Source: Calditrichota bacterium | GTDB lineage: Bacteria; CLD3 | NCBI GenBank assembly: GCA_008501735.1 | Contig: QQUF01000045.1 | Location: 101,957-165,956, forward strand | Reading direction: 5' to 3' | Length of the DNA: 64,000 bases | Shown here: positions 25,833 to 35,364 of the stretch, in pieces | Position numbering within the stretch: position 1 is the first letter of the stretch | Layout of the letters: each line of letters starts with the position of its first letter | Notes under the pieces: model-generated | What the model was told of the DNA's origin: nothing | Seen by the model: only the letters and a program-made list of their open reading frames with translations | Databases searched by the model: none | Made by a program: the position numbers and the translations under genes

Positions 25833-27644
25833 TTAAACCAAATTTTCCATAATGTATTGCTTACGAGCTGGGGTATTTTTCCCCATATAAAATTCTAAGA
25901 TTTTGCTGATCTCTTTAATATGTTCAATTCCAACCTGTGTTAATCTAATTTCATCTCCAATAAATTGCCCAAATTCCTTTGGAGAAATTTCACCCAACCC
26001 TTTGAATCTAGTTACTTCTGGATTCTTGATTTTCTTAAAAGCCTCTACTCTTTCGCTTTCGGAAAAACAATAAATTGTCTCTTTTTTGTCTCGAACTCTA
26101 AAAAGCGGAGTCTCCAAGACATAAACGTGTCCACGAACTACAAGTGTCTCAAAGTAATGTAAAAAGAAAGTCAAAAGTAAATTTCTAATGTGCAAACCAT
26201 CAACATCTGCATCAGTTGAAATAACAATTTTATTGTAACGCAAATCATCAATCGAATCTTCAATGTCAAGTGCTTTCATAATATTGTAAAGTTCTTGATT
26301 CTTATAGATTTGGTCACGTTTCATTCCAAAACAATTGAACGGCTTTCCCCGAAGTGAAAAAACTGCTTGTGTGTAAACATCGCGACAACTCACAATGCTT
26401 CCACTTGCAGATTGACCTTCAGTTAAGAAAATCATTGTTTTGTCAGAATCTTCGTGTTTATCTCCAAAATGATGTTTGCAATCTCTCAAATTTGGAATTT
26501 TTATCGAAATCTTTTTAGCTTTTTCACGAGCTTCTTTTTTGACATTTTGAAGCTCTTTTCTAATTCTTTCATTGTGAGAAACTTTGTCCAAAATTATTTT
26601 TGCAAGTTCCTCATCTTTGTAAAGTTCAACCGAAACTGCTTCTTTAACTTCATTAACAATCCAACCACGAATGTCAGCATTTCCGAGTTTATTTTTAGTT
26701 TGAGATTCAAAAATCGGGTCTTTCAACTTAATCGAAATTGCTCCGATAATTCCATCTCTAACGTCAACACCTTGAAAAGATTTTTTGGAAAATTCATTAA
26801 CACCTTTTAAAATTCCTTCACGAAAAGCACTCAAGTGAGTTCCACCTTCATTTGTAAATTGACCGTTTACAAATGAAAAATGATTTTCGCCGTAATTCAC
26901 CGAATGTGTAAACGCAAATTCAATCTTTTCACCTTTATGATGAATTATAGGGTAAAGTTTATCGTCCTGAACTTCATCTTCAAGTAAGTCCTTTAAACCT
27001 TCATTACTTTGAAATTTTTCACCATTTAAATAAAGTTTTAAACCACTATTTAAATAAGTGTAGTAACGAATTCTTCGTCTTAGAAAATCATCTACGTAAT
27101 TGAACTTTGAAAATATTTCTCTGTCAGGAGTAAATTCAAAGTAAGTTCCGTCTTTTTCATTTTTCGCTCCATCACTTTCTGTTAGCAATTTCCCTTTTGA
27201 AAAGTTCGCAGATTTGAATTTACCTTCTCGATAAGAAGTAACAGTAAAATCTTCTGAAAGTGCGTTAACAGCTTTTGTTCCAACTCCATTTAACCCAACA
27301 CTAAATTGAAAAACATCATCGTTGTATTTTGCACCAGTGTTAATTTTGCTAACACAATCAACAACTTTGCCAAGTGGAATTCCTCTTCCAAAGTCTCGCA
27401 CAGACACAATTTTCGTCTCGTAGTCAATATTTACGTCTATTCTTTTTCCGAATCCCATTATGTATTCATCAATCGAATTGTCAATCACTTCTTTAACCAA
27501 AACGTAAATTCCGTCGTCTGGATTCGAGCCATCACCAAGTCTTCCAATGTACATTCCAGAACGAAGGCGAATATGTTCTAATGATGAAAGGGTTTTAACT
27601 TTGCTTTCATCGTAAATTGCTGGTTTATTTTCTTCTTTTGACAT
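25833..27644 (-). CDS. parE: DNA topoisomerase IV subunit B
   Basis: 603 residues, slightly shorter than typical GyrB and in the ParE range of Bacteroidota. The GHKL ATPase domain has EVIDNSIDEY (catalytic Glu, Mg-binding Asn), VRDFGRGIPLG and the lid GLNGVGTKAVNAL. The TOPRIM domain has EGQSASG near residue 406 and DADVDGLHI near 476. The C-terminus ARKQYIMENLV is typical. With ParC it decatenates daughter chromosomes; parC is not in the window. GyrB is the alternative, but the short insert-free form favours ParE. Divergent from acpS. Confidence 0.88.
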   Translation of the reverse strand: MSKEENKPAIYDESKVKTLSSLEHIRLRSGMYIGRLGDGSNPDDGIYVLVKEVIDNSIDEYIMGFGKRIDVNIDYETKIVSVRDFGRGIPLGKVVDCVSKINTGAKYNDDVFQFSVGLNGVGTKAVNALSEDFTVTSYREGKFKSANFSKGKLLTESDGAKNEKDGTYFEFTPDREIFSKFNYVDDFLRRRIRYYTYLNSGLKLYLNGEKFQSNEGLKDLLEDEVQDDKLYPIIHHKGEKIEFAFTHSVNYGENHFSFVNGQFTNEGGTHLSAFREGILKGVNEFSKKSFQGVDVRDGIIGAISIKLKDPIFESQTKNKLGNADIRGWIVNEVKEAVSVELYKDEELAKIILDKVSHNERIRKELQNVKKEAREKAKKISIKIPNLRDCKHHFGDKHEDSDKTMIFLTEGQSASGSIVSCRDVYTQAVFSLRGKPFNCFGMKRDQIYKNQELYNIMKALDIEDSIDDLRYNKIVISTDADVDGLHIRNLLLTFFLHYFETLVVRGHVYVLETPLFRVRDKKETIYCFSESERVEAFKKIKNPEVTRFKGLGEISPKEFGQFIGDEIRLTQVGIEHIKEISKILEFYMGKNTPARKQYIMENLV

Positions 27645-27714
27645 TTTATCTCAAAATTTTTGTTATTTTGCAAAAAAATAATTCTTTTCAATCATTCAAA
27701 GAAAAATCTTTTTT

Positions 27715-28074
27715 ATGTATAATTTTTATGGAATTGGATCCGATTTAATTGAAATCGAAAGAATAAGCCAAACTTACGAAAAATTCGGAATAAAATTTTT
27801 AAAAAAAATATTTTCTGAACAAGAAGTTGAACTTTGTAAAAGTAGAAATTTTATTGAATCACTTGCTGGTAAATTTGCAGCCAAAGAAGCTGTTTTCAAA
27901 GCACTCAATGCTGAACGTGAAGATTTAAATTGGAATCAAATCGAAATTCTTAACAGAGAAAACGGATCACCTTTTGTAAAATTATCTTCAAAATTTAAAG
28001 AATTTCAAATCGAAATTACAATTTCTCATACAAAAAACTTAGCTCAAGCATTTTGTATAATTTTTAGAAATTAA
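27715..28074 (+). CDS. acpS: Holo-[acyl-carrier-protein] synthase
   Basis: 119 residues, family-typical. It transfers the 4'-phosphopantetheine arm from CoA to ACP. Motif I is GIGSDLIEIERI (residues 6-17, with the metal-binding Asp) and motif II is LAGKFAAKEAVFKAL (Glu and Lys of the active site). The C-terminal strand ITISHTKNLAQAFCII is also conserved. Transcribed divergently from parE (70 bp between starts); the stop codon overlaps that of the convergent T9SS protein. Confidence 0.93.
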   Translation: MYNFYGIGSDLIEIERISQTYEKFGIKFLKKIFSEQEVELCKSRNFIESLAGKFAAKEAVFKALNAEREDLNWNQIEILNRENGSPFVKLSSKFKEFQIEITISHTKNLAQAFCIIFRN

Positions 28075-29846
28075 TTCGCAATTACAATTTTACCCCAAAA
28101 GTCTTTTTTACCTTCTCTTTCAAGTCGGTAAAAATAAACTCCATTTGCAACTAACCTTCCGAACTTATCTTTTCCATTCCAAATCTCATCTGTTTCTCCT
28201 GCACTTCGAGTAGAATTAGAAACTAAAGAAATGACGTGTTCCATTGCAAAACTGAAAAGTTTAAGCGAAACCTTCGATTCATTCTCCAAAAAGTAATGAA
28301 TTCTCAAATGACCATCTCCGTCAAGATTGTTGTCTCTTGTCGAAGAAAATGGATTTGGGTAAGCATAAACATTTGGAACGTCAGAATCATAATTTTCTGC
28401 TTGTGGATTTGAAGGTGGAAAAACTCTTAGAATTTTCCAGTTTAAAGTTTTATCACTAGTAATCGCTAAACCATCACCACTTCCAATCCAAATTCCAGTG
28501 TATTCGTCAAAACCTGCTGAGTAAAATTCTTGAGTTAAAATTTGGTCGCCACCACTTGTAATCCTTGGTAATTCTGCCCAAGTGTTTCCACCGTTTTTAG
28601 TAACGAACACTGCAAATTCACTAACGGCATAAACGTAATCGCCATCAAAAGCAAAATTGAAAACTCTGCCTGTGTTTGTGAGCATTGTTTCCCAAGTTTT
28701 TCCGCCGTCAACACTTCTTGCAATTCCAGATTTCTCACCACTGATGTCGGTCGGCATAACTCCAGCCCAAACTGTTTCACTTCCAGATAGATTTTGAATT
28801 CCAATTGAGATTATCCAATTACCAGGTAAATTGCTGTTTAAAAATGAGTAACGAGCCCATTCTTTTCCGATTTTTCCGTCAAGAGATTTGTTAATTCCAC
28901 CAGCTGAACCGTACCAAATTGCATCTTTTCCAACAGCAACTGAGAACCCGCGATAATTTAGGCTTCCAATCAAAAGCTGTTGTCCGCTACTAATCAAATC
29001 AACAGGAGAAATGTAAAAATCAATGTCGTCTGTTTCTCCGTTGTAAACAAGTGAATCCATTTTATCACTCGGTACAATTATTCTTTCAAAAGATTGCCCC
29101 AAATCTGTTGATTTCCTGAGTCCTCCTGCAAAACTTGCAATCCAAACTGCTGAGTCATCAATTGCAATATCAAAAGTTAAATTTTGAATGTCTGTCGTAA
29201 CAGGATTTGCTATTAAGGTATCGCCGTCAATAATTTCGTAAGTAAGTCGGAATTCATCTAAATTAATTCCTTGAAGACTTTCAGGTTGATCATCTTTCCT
29301 CAAAGAATCAAGGGGTTGTGGAAAATGAAACCACGTTTTTCCGTCATCTTCTGTAAAGCTCAAACCTTCTCCGCGAGACAAATCATCCCCAGCACTCGAT
29401 GCAGTTGAAACCCAAACAAATTTGTCATTCGCAGCAAGAGCAGCAACTGAACCACCTCCAATTCCCAAAGAATCAATTGCACTTTGTCTGTCAGCATCTC
29501 GCAAAGAATCAAGAACAACTAAAGGAATTTCATTTTTGTAAGAGCTTGTAAAAGTCGTCCATTCAAATTCTTGGTTAGCTTCAAAAGGTGAAATTTCAGC
29601 ACTTGAAACTCCAATTCCATTTCCGACCCAAACTTTGTTATTACCTTCGACAGTTTTGGATTTTGAAAAAGCTAAGTCAATTATAAAATTGGACACAAGG
29701 CGTTTTTCAGGCTCAGAAAATTCTAAAGAGTCTTCTGAAACTTGTAAAATTGAAGTGTCAAAAGATATTTTTTTAGGAATTATTTTTGAAAAAGAATTTG
29801 CCCAAACAACTCCGAGTAAAATTAGACTTAATGAAAATTTATTCAA
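28071..29846 (-). CDS. Secreted BNR/VPS10-like propeller protein with T9SS sorting domain
   Basis: 591 residues with a signal sequence (SLSLILLGVVWANSFS). The body contains sialidase-like Asp-box or VPS10-type repeats: SFTEDDGKTWFHFP, STDLGQSFERI, SVDGGKTWETML, TKNGGNTWAEL, which indicate a beta-propeller. The C-terminal 100 residues are a T9SS/FlgD-Ig domain (YPNPFSSTRD, then GVYFYRLEREGK). No catalytic Arg triad or Tyr/Glu pair of true sialidases is apparent, so binding rather than hydrolysis is more likely. Its start overlaps the upstream lipoprotein gene by 8 bp, so the pair is co-expressed. Confidence 0.8.
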   Translation of the reverse strand: MNKFSLSLILLGVVWANSFSKIIPKKISFDTSILQVSEDSLEFSEPEKRLVSNFIIDLAFSKSKTVEGNNKVWVGNGIGVSSAEISPFEANQEFEWTTFTSSYKNEIPLVVLDSLRDADRQSAIDSLGIGGGSVAALAANDKFVWVSTASSAGDDLSRGEGLSFTEDDGKTWFHFPQPLDSLRKDDQPESLQGINLDEFRLTYEIIDGDTLIANPVTTDIQNLTFDIAIDDSAVWIASFAGGLRKSTDLGQSFERIIVPSDKMDSLVYNGETDDIDFYISPVDLISSGQQLLIGSLNYRGFSVAVGKDAIWYGSAGGINKSLDGKIGKEWARYSFLNSNLPGNWIISIGIQNLSGSETVWAGVMPTDISGEKSGIARSVDGGKTWETMLTNTGRVFNFAFDGDYVYAVSEFAVFVTKNGGNTWAELPRITSGGDQILTQEFYSAGFDEYTGIWIGSGDGLAITSDKTLNWKILRVFPPSNPQAENYDSDVPNVYAYPNPFSSTRDNNLDGDGHLRIHYFLENESKVSLKLFSFAMEHVISLVSNSTRSAGETDEIWNGKDKFGRLVANGVYFYRLEREGKKDFWGKIVIAN

Positions 29847-30774
29847 AGATTTCTCCGCTGTATTTTTTCTGTGGTTTAAAATTGAAAGGATTAATCAAGT
29901 AAAGAGTGTCTAAAACTGGTTCAGCTGACAAACCATCTTTATCAATTCCATAGTAAACTATTGGAAAATTGTAAGTTGGATTGCCTTTATTAATCGAAAG
30001 TGTAACTGTAAAAGTTCCATCGTTTGCTACTTCATCACCTTTAAATTGGTCACCAGTATCGTCCATTGCAATTGTAGAAATATTTCCTGACGAGCTTTCT
30101 ACAGTAATCCAAACTGCTTTCAAATTGTCTAAGCCTTGTTGGTCTTGAAGGTTGGCTGTAAATTGTAAAGAAAGCGTGTCAACGTCGAAAAATTTCGTAG
30201 AATCTTGATTCCAAATAATTTCAGCTGTGTGTTCGTTAAATTGCAAAAATCTAACTGTATCAGGAGAAAAAATTGACAAAATTTCAGGTGGATTTCCAGC
30301 AGTATAAAAGATTGAATCTTGAAGTTGAAAACTTTTATTCGATTTGTCAGATGCTAAAACTTCAAAAGCGTATTTTCCTTCCCAATACCTTGTAATGTAA
30401 AGTCCGTCAATTGGGTCTAAAACAATGTCTCGAAAAGCAAAACCTGGAGGAATTGCAACACTCCAAAGATTGTCATTTGGTAAAATATCTGCTCCTAATC
30501 CATCATTTTGCAACAAAAGTGAATCATAAGCAAGCGAACTGTCAGGACGAAAAAATTTGCATTGCACAGATGTAATGTCTTCCAAACTATCAGAGTCTTC
30601 GACTTTAACCTGAATGAAAAACTCACCTGTTTGCTTATCAATTTGACCTTGTAATTCACTAACAGTTGGTGAAACATTTACTTCTTTTTCATCGGTTTCA
30701 ATGTTTTCTGAACAAGCAAAAATGAGAACTGAGATACCACAAAGAATTTTGAATTTAGATTTATTGGAAATCAA
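29839..30774 (-). CDS. Lipoprotein with Ig-like beta domains
   Basis: 311 residues. A lipoprotein signal is visible (ILCGISVLIFAC, cleavage before Cys, then SEN), so it should be anchored in the inner or outer membrane. The rest is beta-rich and resembles two or three Ig or choice-of-anchor domains with repeated LQNDGLGADILPNDNLWS and AMDDTGDQFKGDEVANDGTF motifs; both read 'D-G-x-G/A-D-x-x-x-x-D-G' and may bind calcium. It precedes and overlaps the T9SS propeller protein, suggesting a surface partner (inference). Family name not recognised. Confidence 0.7.
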   Translation of the reverse strand: MISNKSKFKILCGISVLIFACSENIETDEKEVNVSPTVSELQGQIDKQTGEFFIQVKVEDSDSLEDITSVQCKFFRPDSSLAYDSLLLQNDGLGADILPNDNLWSVAIPPGFAFRDIVLDPIDGLYITRYWEGKYAFEVLASDKSNKSFQLQDSIFYTAGNPPEILSIFSPDTVRFLQFNEHTAEIIWNQDSTKFFDVDTLSLQFTANLQDQQGLDNLKAVWITVESSSGNISTIAMDDTGDQFKGDEVANDGTFTVTLSINKGNPTYNFPIVYYGIDKDGLSAEPVLDTLYLINPFNFKPQKKYSGEIFE

Positions 30775-30892
30775 AGACTTCTCCTATTTTTTTAGATTCT
30801 TGACCGTGAAACTAAAATTACGAAAGTTTTAAAACAAGAGAAAAATAAAGTGTAAATCTGCAAAATTATTCCATTTGAGCTAAAAACAAAAC

Positions 30893-30921
30893 TTGACACG
30901 CTAAGTTTATTTATTTATGTT
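30893..30921 (+). promoter_or_regulatory. Candidate promoter for folC-rho
   Basis: TTGACA, a 17 bp spacer and TATGTT lie 85 bp before the folC start in a 232 bp divergent gap. The match is to the E. coli-type consensus; sigma factors of this phylum often prefer other sequences, so this is tentative. Confidence 0.3.
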
Positions 30922-31006
30922 TAATCCGATTCCAAAATAATACCTCTTAAGTATTAAATTTTAAATCTCATCTCAAAAAAACTTAATTAAAAATAATTTC
31001 TGTCAA

Positions 31007-32305
31007 ATGAGACAACCTCACAAAGAGGATTTCGCCGAAACTATTAATTTTTTGTATAGCCTTTTTAAATTTGGCATTAAACTCGGCTTAAAAAATATCC
31101 AAACAATTTTAGAAGAGTTAGAAAATCCTGAAACAAATTTTAAAACTATTCACATTGCTGGAACAAACGGCAAAGGTTCGACTGGAGCAATGCTACAAAG
31201 CATTTTTAGAGTTTCAGGTTACAAAACAGGTTTTTTTACCTCACCGCATTTAATTGACTTTCGCGAAAGAATCAGAATTAATGGGAAACCAATTCCTCAA
31301 AAAGATGTCATTGAATTTGTAAATCGAATGCAAAACTCTATTTTAAAAAACAAGTGTACTTTCTTTGAAACTACAACAGCTATGGCTTTTGATTACTTTG
31401 CAAAAGAGAACGTTGACGTTGCTATTATTGAAACAGGACTTGGCGGAACTTACGATTCAACAAATGTAATCTATCCCGAATTATCATTAATTACGGACAT
31501 TGGCTTCGACCACAAAGAGATTTTGGGTGAAACTTTGGTACAAATTGCTAAAGAGAAAGCAGGAATTATTAAAAATAATATTCCGTTAATTACTTCAAAT
31601 ACGAACAAAGAAATTTTAGATGTTTTACAGGAAGTTGCTATCGAAAAGAATGCGGAATTGATTAGCTCCGAACAAAATTCTACTTTAGAACTCATAAATG
31701 ACAATTCAAATAATTTGGAACTCAATTACAGTTTGGGCGAAGAAAAAATTAACGGAATCAAAATGCCATTTTTGGGAAATCATCAGCAAAAAAATGCAAA
31801 ACTTGCAATTACTTCAGCTATGTTTCTTTCAAAAAGATTTGATAAAATTTCCAAAGAAGCTATTAGAAATGGAATTCAAAATACAATTTGGTTAGGACGT
31901 TTCACAATCATTGAAGAGAATCCAAAGATGATTTTGGACGTAACTCATAACCCTGACGGAATGAAAGTATTTGTCGAAACTTTGCAAAAATATTTCCCTA
32001 CTTCAAAAGCATTTTGTGTAATCGGAATGGCGAGTAACAAAGACATAAAAACTTGTTTTGGCATTTTAGAGGGCAATTTTGAAAAATTTGTCTGCGTAAC
32101 ACCAAACGTCGAGAAAGTTCTTGAAGCTAAAGAGTTAGTAAAATTTGCACCAAAAAATTCAATCGCTTCTACAACAGTTGAAAAAGGAATTGAGTTAGCT
32201 AAAAGTTTAACAACAAACGAAGACATAATTTGTGTAATTGGTTCACATTTTACAGTGGGTGAAGCCTTACATAAAATTTATAACAAAAAAGAATTATTAA
32301 TTTAA
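31007..32305 (+). CDS. folC: Bifunctional folylpolyglutamate/dihydrofolate synthase
   Basis: 432 residues. Mur-ligase fold ATP enzyme that joins glutamate to dihydropteroate or to folates. The P-loop is AGTNGKGST (51-59). TSPHLIDFRERIRING is the folate-binding loop, TTTAMAFDYFA and ETGLGGTYDSTN are conserved in FolC, and the C-terminal domain shows LDVTHNPDGM and IGMASNKDI. folA lies elsewhere in this window (45.6 kb). It is followed 27 bp later by rho and is probably co-transcribed. Confidence 0.93.
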   Translation: MRQPHKEDFAETINFLYSLFKFGIKLGLKNIQTILEELENPETNFKTIHIAGTNGKGSTGAMLQSIFRVSGYKTGFFTSPHLIDFRERIRINGKPIPQKDVIEFVNRMQNSILKNKCTFFETTTAMAFDYFAKENVDVAIIETGLGGTYDSTNVIYPELSLITDIGFDHKEILGETLVQIAKEKAGIIKNNIPLITSNTNKEILDVLQEVAIEKNAELISSEQNSTLELINDNSNNLELNYSLGEEKINGIKMPFLGNHQQKNAKLAITSAMFLSKRFDKISKEAIRNGIQNTIWLGRFTIIEENPKMILDVTHNPDGMKVFVETLQKYFPTSKAFCVIGMASNKDIKTCFGILEGNFEKFVCVTPNVEKVLEAKELVKFAPKNSIASTTVEKGIELAKSLTTNEDIICVIGSHFTVGEALHKIYNKKELLI

Positions 32306-32332
32306 ACTATCATAAAATAATTGGAAAAACCA

Positions 32333-33712
32333 ATGCCAGCACCAATCAGAAGAAGAAGAATCCCAAGACCTAAACCACAAGTTGAAGAGAAAGCTGAAAT
32401 TGTTGAAGTATTTGAAACAGAAGCTAAAACTGAAAGTAAGCCAAAAGAAAAAGAAGTCGAAAAATTAGACATCTCACAATTACAGAATCTTAAAGTTACC
32501 GAGCTAACAGAAATGGCTATTTCTTTTGGAATCAAAAATCACTCTACTCTTAAAAAACAAGATTTAATTTTTAAAATACTCGGAGCAAAAGCCAAAAAAG
32601 ATGGTTTCATTTTTGCTAAAGGTGTAATCGAAGTCCTTCCTGATGGTTACGGATTCCTTCGTTCACCAGATTATAATTACCTTCCAGGTCCAGACGATAT
32701 TTACGTTTCACCTTCTCAAATTAAAAGATTTCATCTTAGAACAGGAGACACAGTTCAAGGTCAAATTCGTCCTCCAAAAGATTCAGAGCGATTTTTTGCA
32801 CTCCTCAAAGTAGAAGCAATTAACTTCGAGAAACCTGAAAAACAAAAATACAAAACTTACTTCGACAACTTGACTCCGCTCTACCCTGAAGAAAGAATTA
32901 AATTAGAAGCTGCCCCAAAAGACTACGATATGAGAATTATGGATTTGTTTACTCCAATTGGTAAAGGGCAAAGAGCTTTAATTGTAGCACAACCAAAAAC
33001 AGGTAAAACAACCTTACTCCAACACATTGCAAACAGCATTTCTAAAAACCACCCTGAAATTTATATGATTGTTCTTTTAATCGACGAAAGACCTGAGGAA
33101 GTAACCGATATGAAACGTTCAGTTTTTGCCGAAGTTATTAGCTCAACTTTTGACGAACCACCTGAAAGACACGTTCAAGTTGCCGATATGGTTATTGAAA
33201 AAGCAAAACGATTGGTTGAAGTTAAAAAAGATGTTGTTATTTTATTAGATTCACTAACAAGACTTGCAAGAGCTCACAACGTTGTAATTCCTCACAGTGG
33301 AAAAATCCTTTCTGGTGGTGTTGATTCAAATGCTTTACACAAGCCCAAAAGATTCTTTGGAGCGGCAAGAAATATCGAAGAAGGTGGAAGTTTGACAATC
33401 ATTTCAACCGCTCTTGTTGAAACAGGAAGTAGAATGGACGATGTGATTTTTGAGGAATTCAAAGGAACTGGAAATATGGAACTTCAACTTGACAGAAGAC
33501 TTAGCGACAGAAGAACTTATCCTGCAATTGACATCATTAAATCCTCAACTCGTAAAGAAGAATTGCTTCTTAACCAACTTGAACTTGGTAGAGGTTGGAT
33601 TCTTAGAAAATTCTTTAGCGATATGACTCCGATGGAAGCAATGGAAGAATTGCTCGGAAAAATGAAAGGTACAAAATCAAACCAAGAATTTTTCAAAGTA
33701 ATGAGTTCGTAA
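32333..33712 (+). CDS. rho: Transcription termination factor Rho
   Basis: The track begins at TTG 32321; I place the start at ATG 32333, which has GGA 7 bp upstream, giving 459 residues. The hexameric RNA helicase ends transcription and travels along RNA. A basic N-terminal extension ([13 protein letters not shown]) precedes the Rho-N helical domain ([15 protein letters not shown]) and the RNA-binding OB-fold ([15 protein letters not shown]). Walker A is AQPKTGKTT (219-227) and Walker B is [16 protein letters not shown]. The Q-loop and R-loop regions ([20 protein letters not shown]) are intact. The N-terminal insertion is short compared with Bacteroides Rho. Confidence 0.95.
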   Translation: MPAPIRRRRIPRPKPQVEEKAEIVEVFETEAKTESKPKEKEVEKLDISQLQNLKVTELTEMAISFGIKNHSTLKKQDLIFKILGAKAKKDGFIFAKGVIEVLPDGYGFLRSPDYNYLPGPDDIYVSPSQIKRFHLRTGDTVQGQIRPPKDSERFFALLKVEAINFEKPEKQKYKTYFDNLTPLYPEERIKLEAAPKDYDMRIMDLFTPIGKGQRALIVAQPKTGKTTLLQHIANSISKNHPEIYMIVLLIDERPEEVTDMKRSVFAEVISSTFDEPPERHVQVADMVIEKAKRLVEVKKDVVILLDSLTRLARAHNVVIPHSGKILSGGVDSNALHKPKRFFGAARNIEEGGSLTIISTALVETGSRMDDVIFEEFKGTGNMELQLDRRLSDRRTYPAIDIIKSSTRKEELLLNQLELGRGWILRKFFSDMTPMEAMEELLGKMKGTKSNQEFFKVMSS

Positions 33713-33782
33713 TAATTATTAATGTTTAATGACTAATAAATTTGCACTGAGCGACTTTAACATTCATCTTTATTAGGTTCTC

Positions 33783-33938
33783 TGACGTTACGCAAAAAAT
33801 ATCCTTCACGATAAAAAACAAAAATTGAAATTTAATTTTTGTTTCGGATACGCCGCACACTGCCGTGCGTCTCTACGCAGTTTAGTTTTTCGTGTGTTTT
33901 GTGGGCAGTTTCTTAATTTCATTTTTTGCGTAACATCA
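33783..33938. repeat. MITE-like palindromic intergenic element
   Basis: 156 bp bounded by 18 bp inverted ends with one mismatch: TGACGTTACGCAAAAAAT and ATTTTTTGCGTAACATCA (14 inner bases are exact). Inside is a small hairpin CGCAC-ACTGCC-GTGCG. There is no ORF, and no clear target duplication. A matching single end occurs at 63481. It fills the gap between rho and the methyltransferase gene. Confidence 0.6.
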
Positions 33939-33940
33939 AA

Positions 33941-34513
33941 TTAATTTAATTTTAGAAATGGGATAAATCTTGGAGTATTTCTTTTGTACTCCAAATATTT
34001 TTCTCCAATCTCTTGAATCATTCTTTTTTCTTCAAAATAACTTCCGACAAAAAAGTAAGTTGCACAGCCAACACTAAAAACCAATTTGTTTTCTGTTGGC
34101 GAAGAGTCAAAAATTAGTAAAATTGTTGAAAAAAAGTAAAGTGGATGGCGACAAAATTTGAACATTCCTTTGGTAGTAAAGGAAGTTGTTTTCTGTTCTT
34201 TTAAGCCAAGAAATTCTGTTCCTGAAAAATCCCTAAGTGTCAAAAGAAAGCCTAAAATGCCTAACACTCTTAAAGCATTGAAAATGCTCTTCCAAGTCCC
34301 TTCTAAAGTGTAAATTGAGTTTTGGTTGGTTTTCAAAATGAAAAAATAATACCAAAAGCCAAAAGTCAAAACACTGAATAAATTGTAAATAAGTCGGTAA
34401 TTCTTGTCTGAAATTTTCTGTTTTTGGAAAGTCTGTTTTATTGAATAAGTAGCAGTTAGCGAATGAAGAATACAGCAAAAGATAAAAGTCGAAATTGTTA
34501 GAAACAAATCCAT
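33941..34513 (-). CDS. Membrane methyltransferase of the ICMT/PEMT superfamily
   Basis: 190 residues with about five membrane helices. The C-terminal signature KFCRHPLYFFSTILLIF followed by EEKRMIQEIGEKYLEYKRNTPRFIP is the SAM-binding RHPxY...E...GxxYxxYxxxVxRfiP pattern of isoprenylcysteine methyltransferase-like and NnrU-like proteins. Bacterial members have diverse or unknown substrates. It is the last gene of a minus-strand cluster, 2 bp after the SirB1-like gene. Its stop lies 2 bp from the palindromic element. Confidence 0.75.
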   Translation of the reverse strand: MDLFLTISTFIFCCILHSLTATYSIKQTFQKQKISDKNYRLIYNLFSVLTFGFWYYFFILKTNQNSIYTLEGTWKSIFNALRVLGILGFLLTLRDFSGTEFLGLKEQKTTSFTTKGMFKFCRHPLYFFSTILLIFDSSPTENKLVFSVGCATYFFVGSYFEEKRMIQEIGEKYLEYKRNTPRFIPFLKLN

Positions 34514-34515
34514 TT

Positions 34516-35364
34516 TTACCCAACAGGACTTTTCTGGAGAATCATTGAAAATCTTAAAAAGGCTTCCATTTTTTCTTTTTGGTCAAGATTTTGGTAAACA
34601 CCGACTAAGTTCCGCAACATTCTTTGCAAAATGTATTTATCAGAAACAGGATAAAGAAATTCATCTTTGAAAGGAATGTTTAGAAGTTTCACAAACTTCT
34701 TGCAATCTTCGGCAGTTAAAAAATTTCCGTTATTAAAAGGGTCAATAAAAATATCTCTTTTGCCTCTAAACTTGAGCAAAAAATGTCCCGGAACCCCTAC
34801 TCCGCTAATTGGAAAATTCAACCTTCTTGCAACCAAAATAAAAATCACAGAAAGGCTAATCGGAATACCTTTTTTCCCGTCAATTACGCAATTTATGAAA
34901 CTATTTTCAGGCTCATAATAATTTGTTTGATTGCCTCTGAAATTCATTTTCTCAAAGAAAAACCTGTTCATTGCTCCCAAAACTTCAAAGTGGTCATCGA
35001 AATGCACAATATCTTCAAGAATTTCGTTTGCAAAATCATCTAACTTTTCGAGGTAATTTATTGAATTCAAAGTTGGAAATTCTAAATTTGAAATTAAAAA
35101 AACTCCACTTTCCAAACAATCAAAAGTATTGTTGTGCAAAATGAATTTAAATTTTTCTTCCAAAATTGGTTGGTTAATTACTTTCAGCAAATCATTAATT
35201 TTTGACTTGTAATCTGAGTTTGTAGAGTCAAAATAATTTTCTTTGAGATTCGGAATTGCCTTTTCACCGAGCAAGACTAATTCATTAAAAGCAACAGTTG
35301 AAATTTTTTCGTCAGTGTCTTCAAGAAGTGAAATCAAAGCCGTAGTTTTATCATATTTAGACAT
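34516..35364 (-). CDS. SirB1/transglutaminase-like protein
   Basis: 282 residues, cytoplasmic. The first 60 residues look like HEAT-type helices (ALISLLEDTDEKISTVAFNELVLLG). The central segment NSFINCVIDGKKGIPISLSVIF, then LNFPISGVGVPGHFLLKF, then IDPFNNGNFL, matches the Transglut_core2 (SirB1) domain. The catalytic Cys of true transglutaminases appears as the C in INCVIDGKKG, and the His may be GH in VPGHFLL. The biological role of the family is unclear. Its 5' end overlaps the methyltransferase gene by 8 bp. Confidence 0.75.
   Translation of the reverse strand: MSKYDKTTALISLLEDTDEKISTVAFNELVLLGEKAIPNLKENYFDSTNSDYKSKINDLLKVINQPILEEKFKFILHNNTFDCLESGVFLISNLEFPTLNSINYLEKLDDFANEILEDIVHFDDHFEVLGAMNRFFFEKMNFRGNQTNYYEPENSFINCVIDGKKGIPISLSVIFILVARRLNFPISGVGVPGHFLLKFRGKRDIFIDPFNNGNFLTAEDCKKFVKLLNIPFKDEFLYPVSDKYILQRMLRNLVGVYQNLDQKEKMEAFLRFSMILQKSPVG

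Noticed and set aside
32321-32332. TTG start of rho in the ORF track
   Set aside because: The ATG at 32333 has a suitably spaced GGA and the TTG has none.
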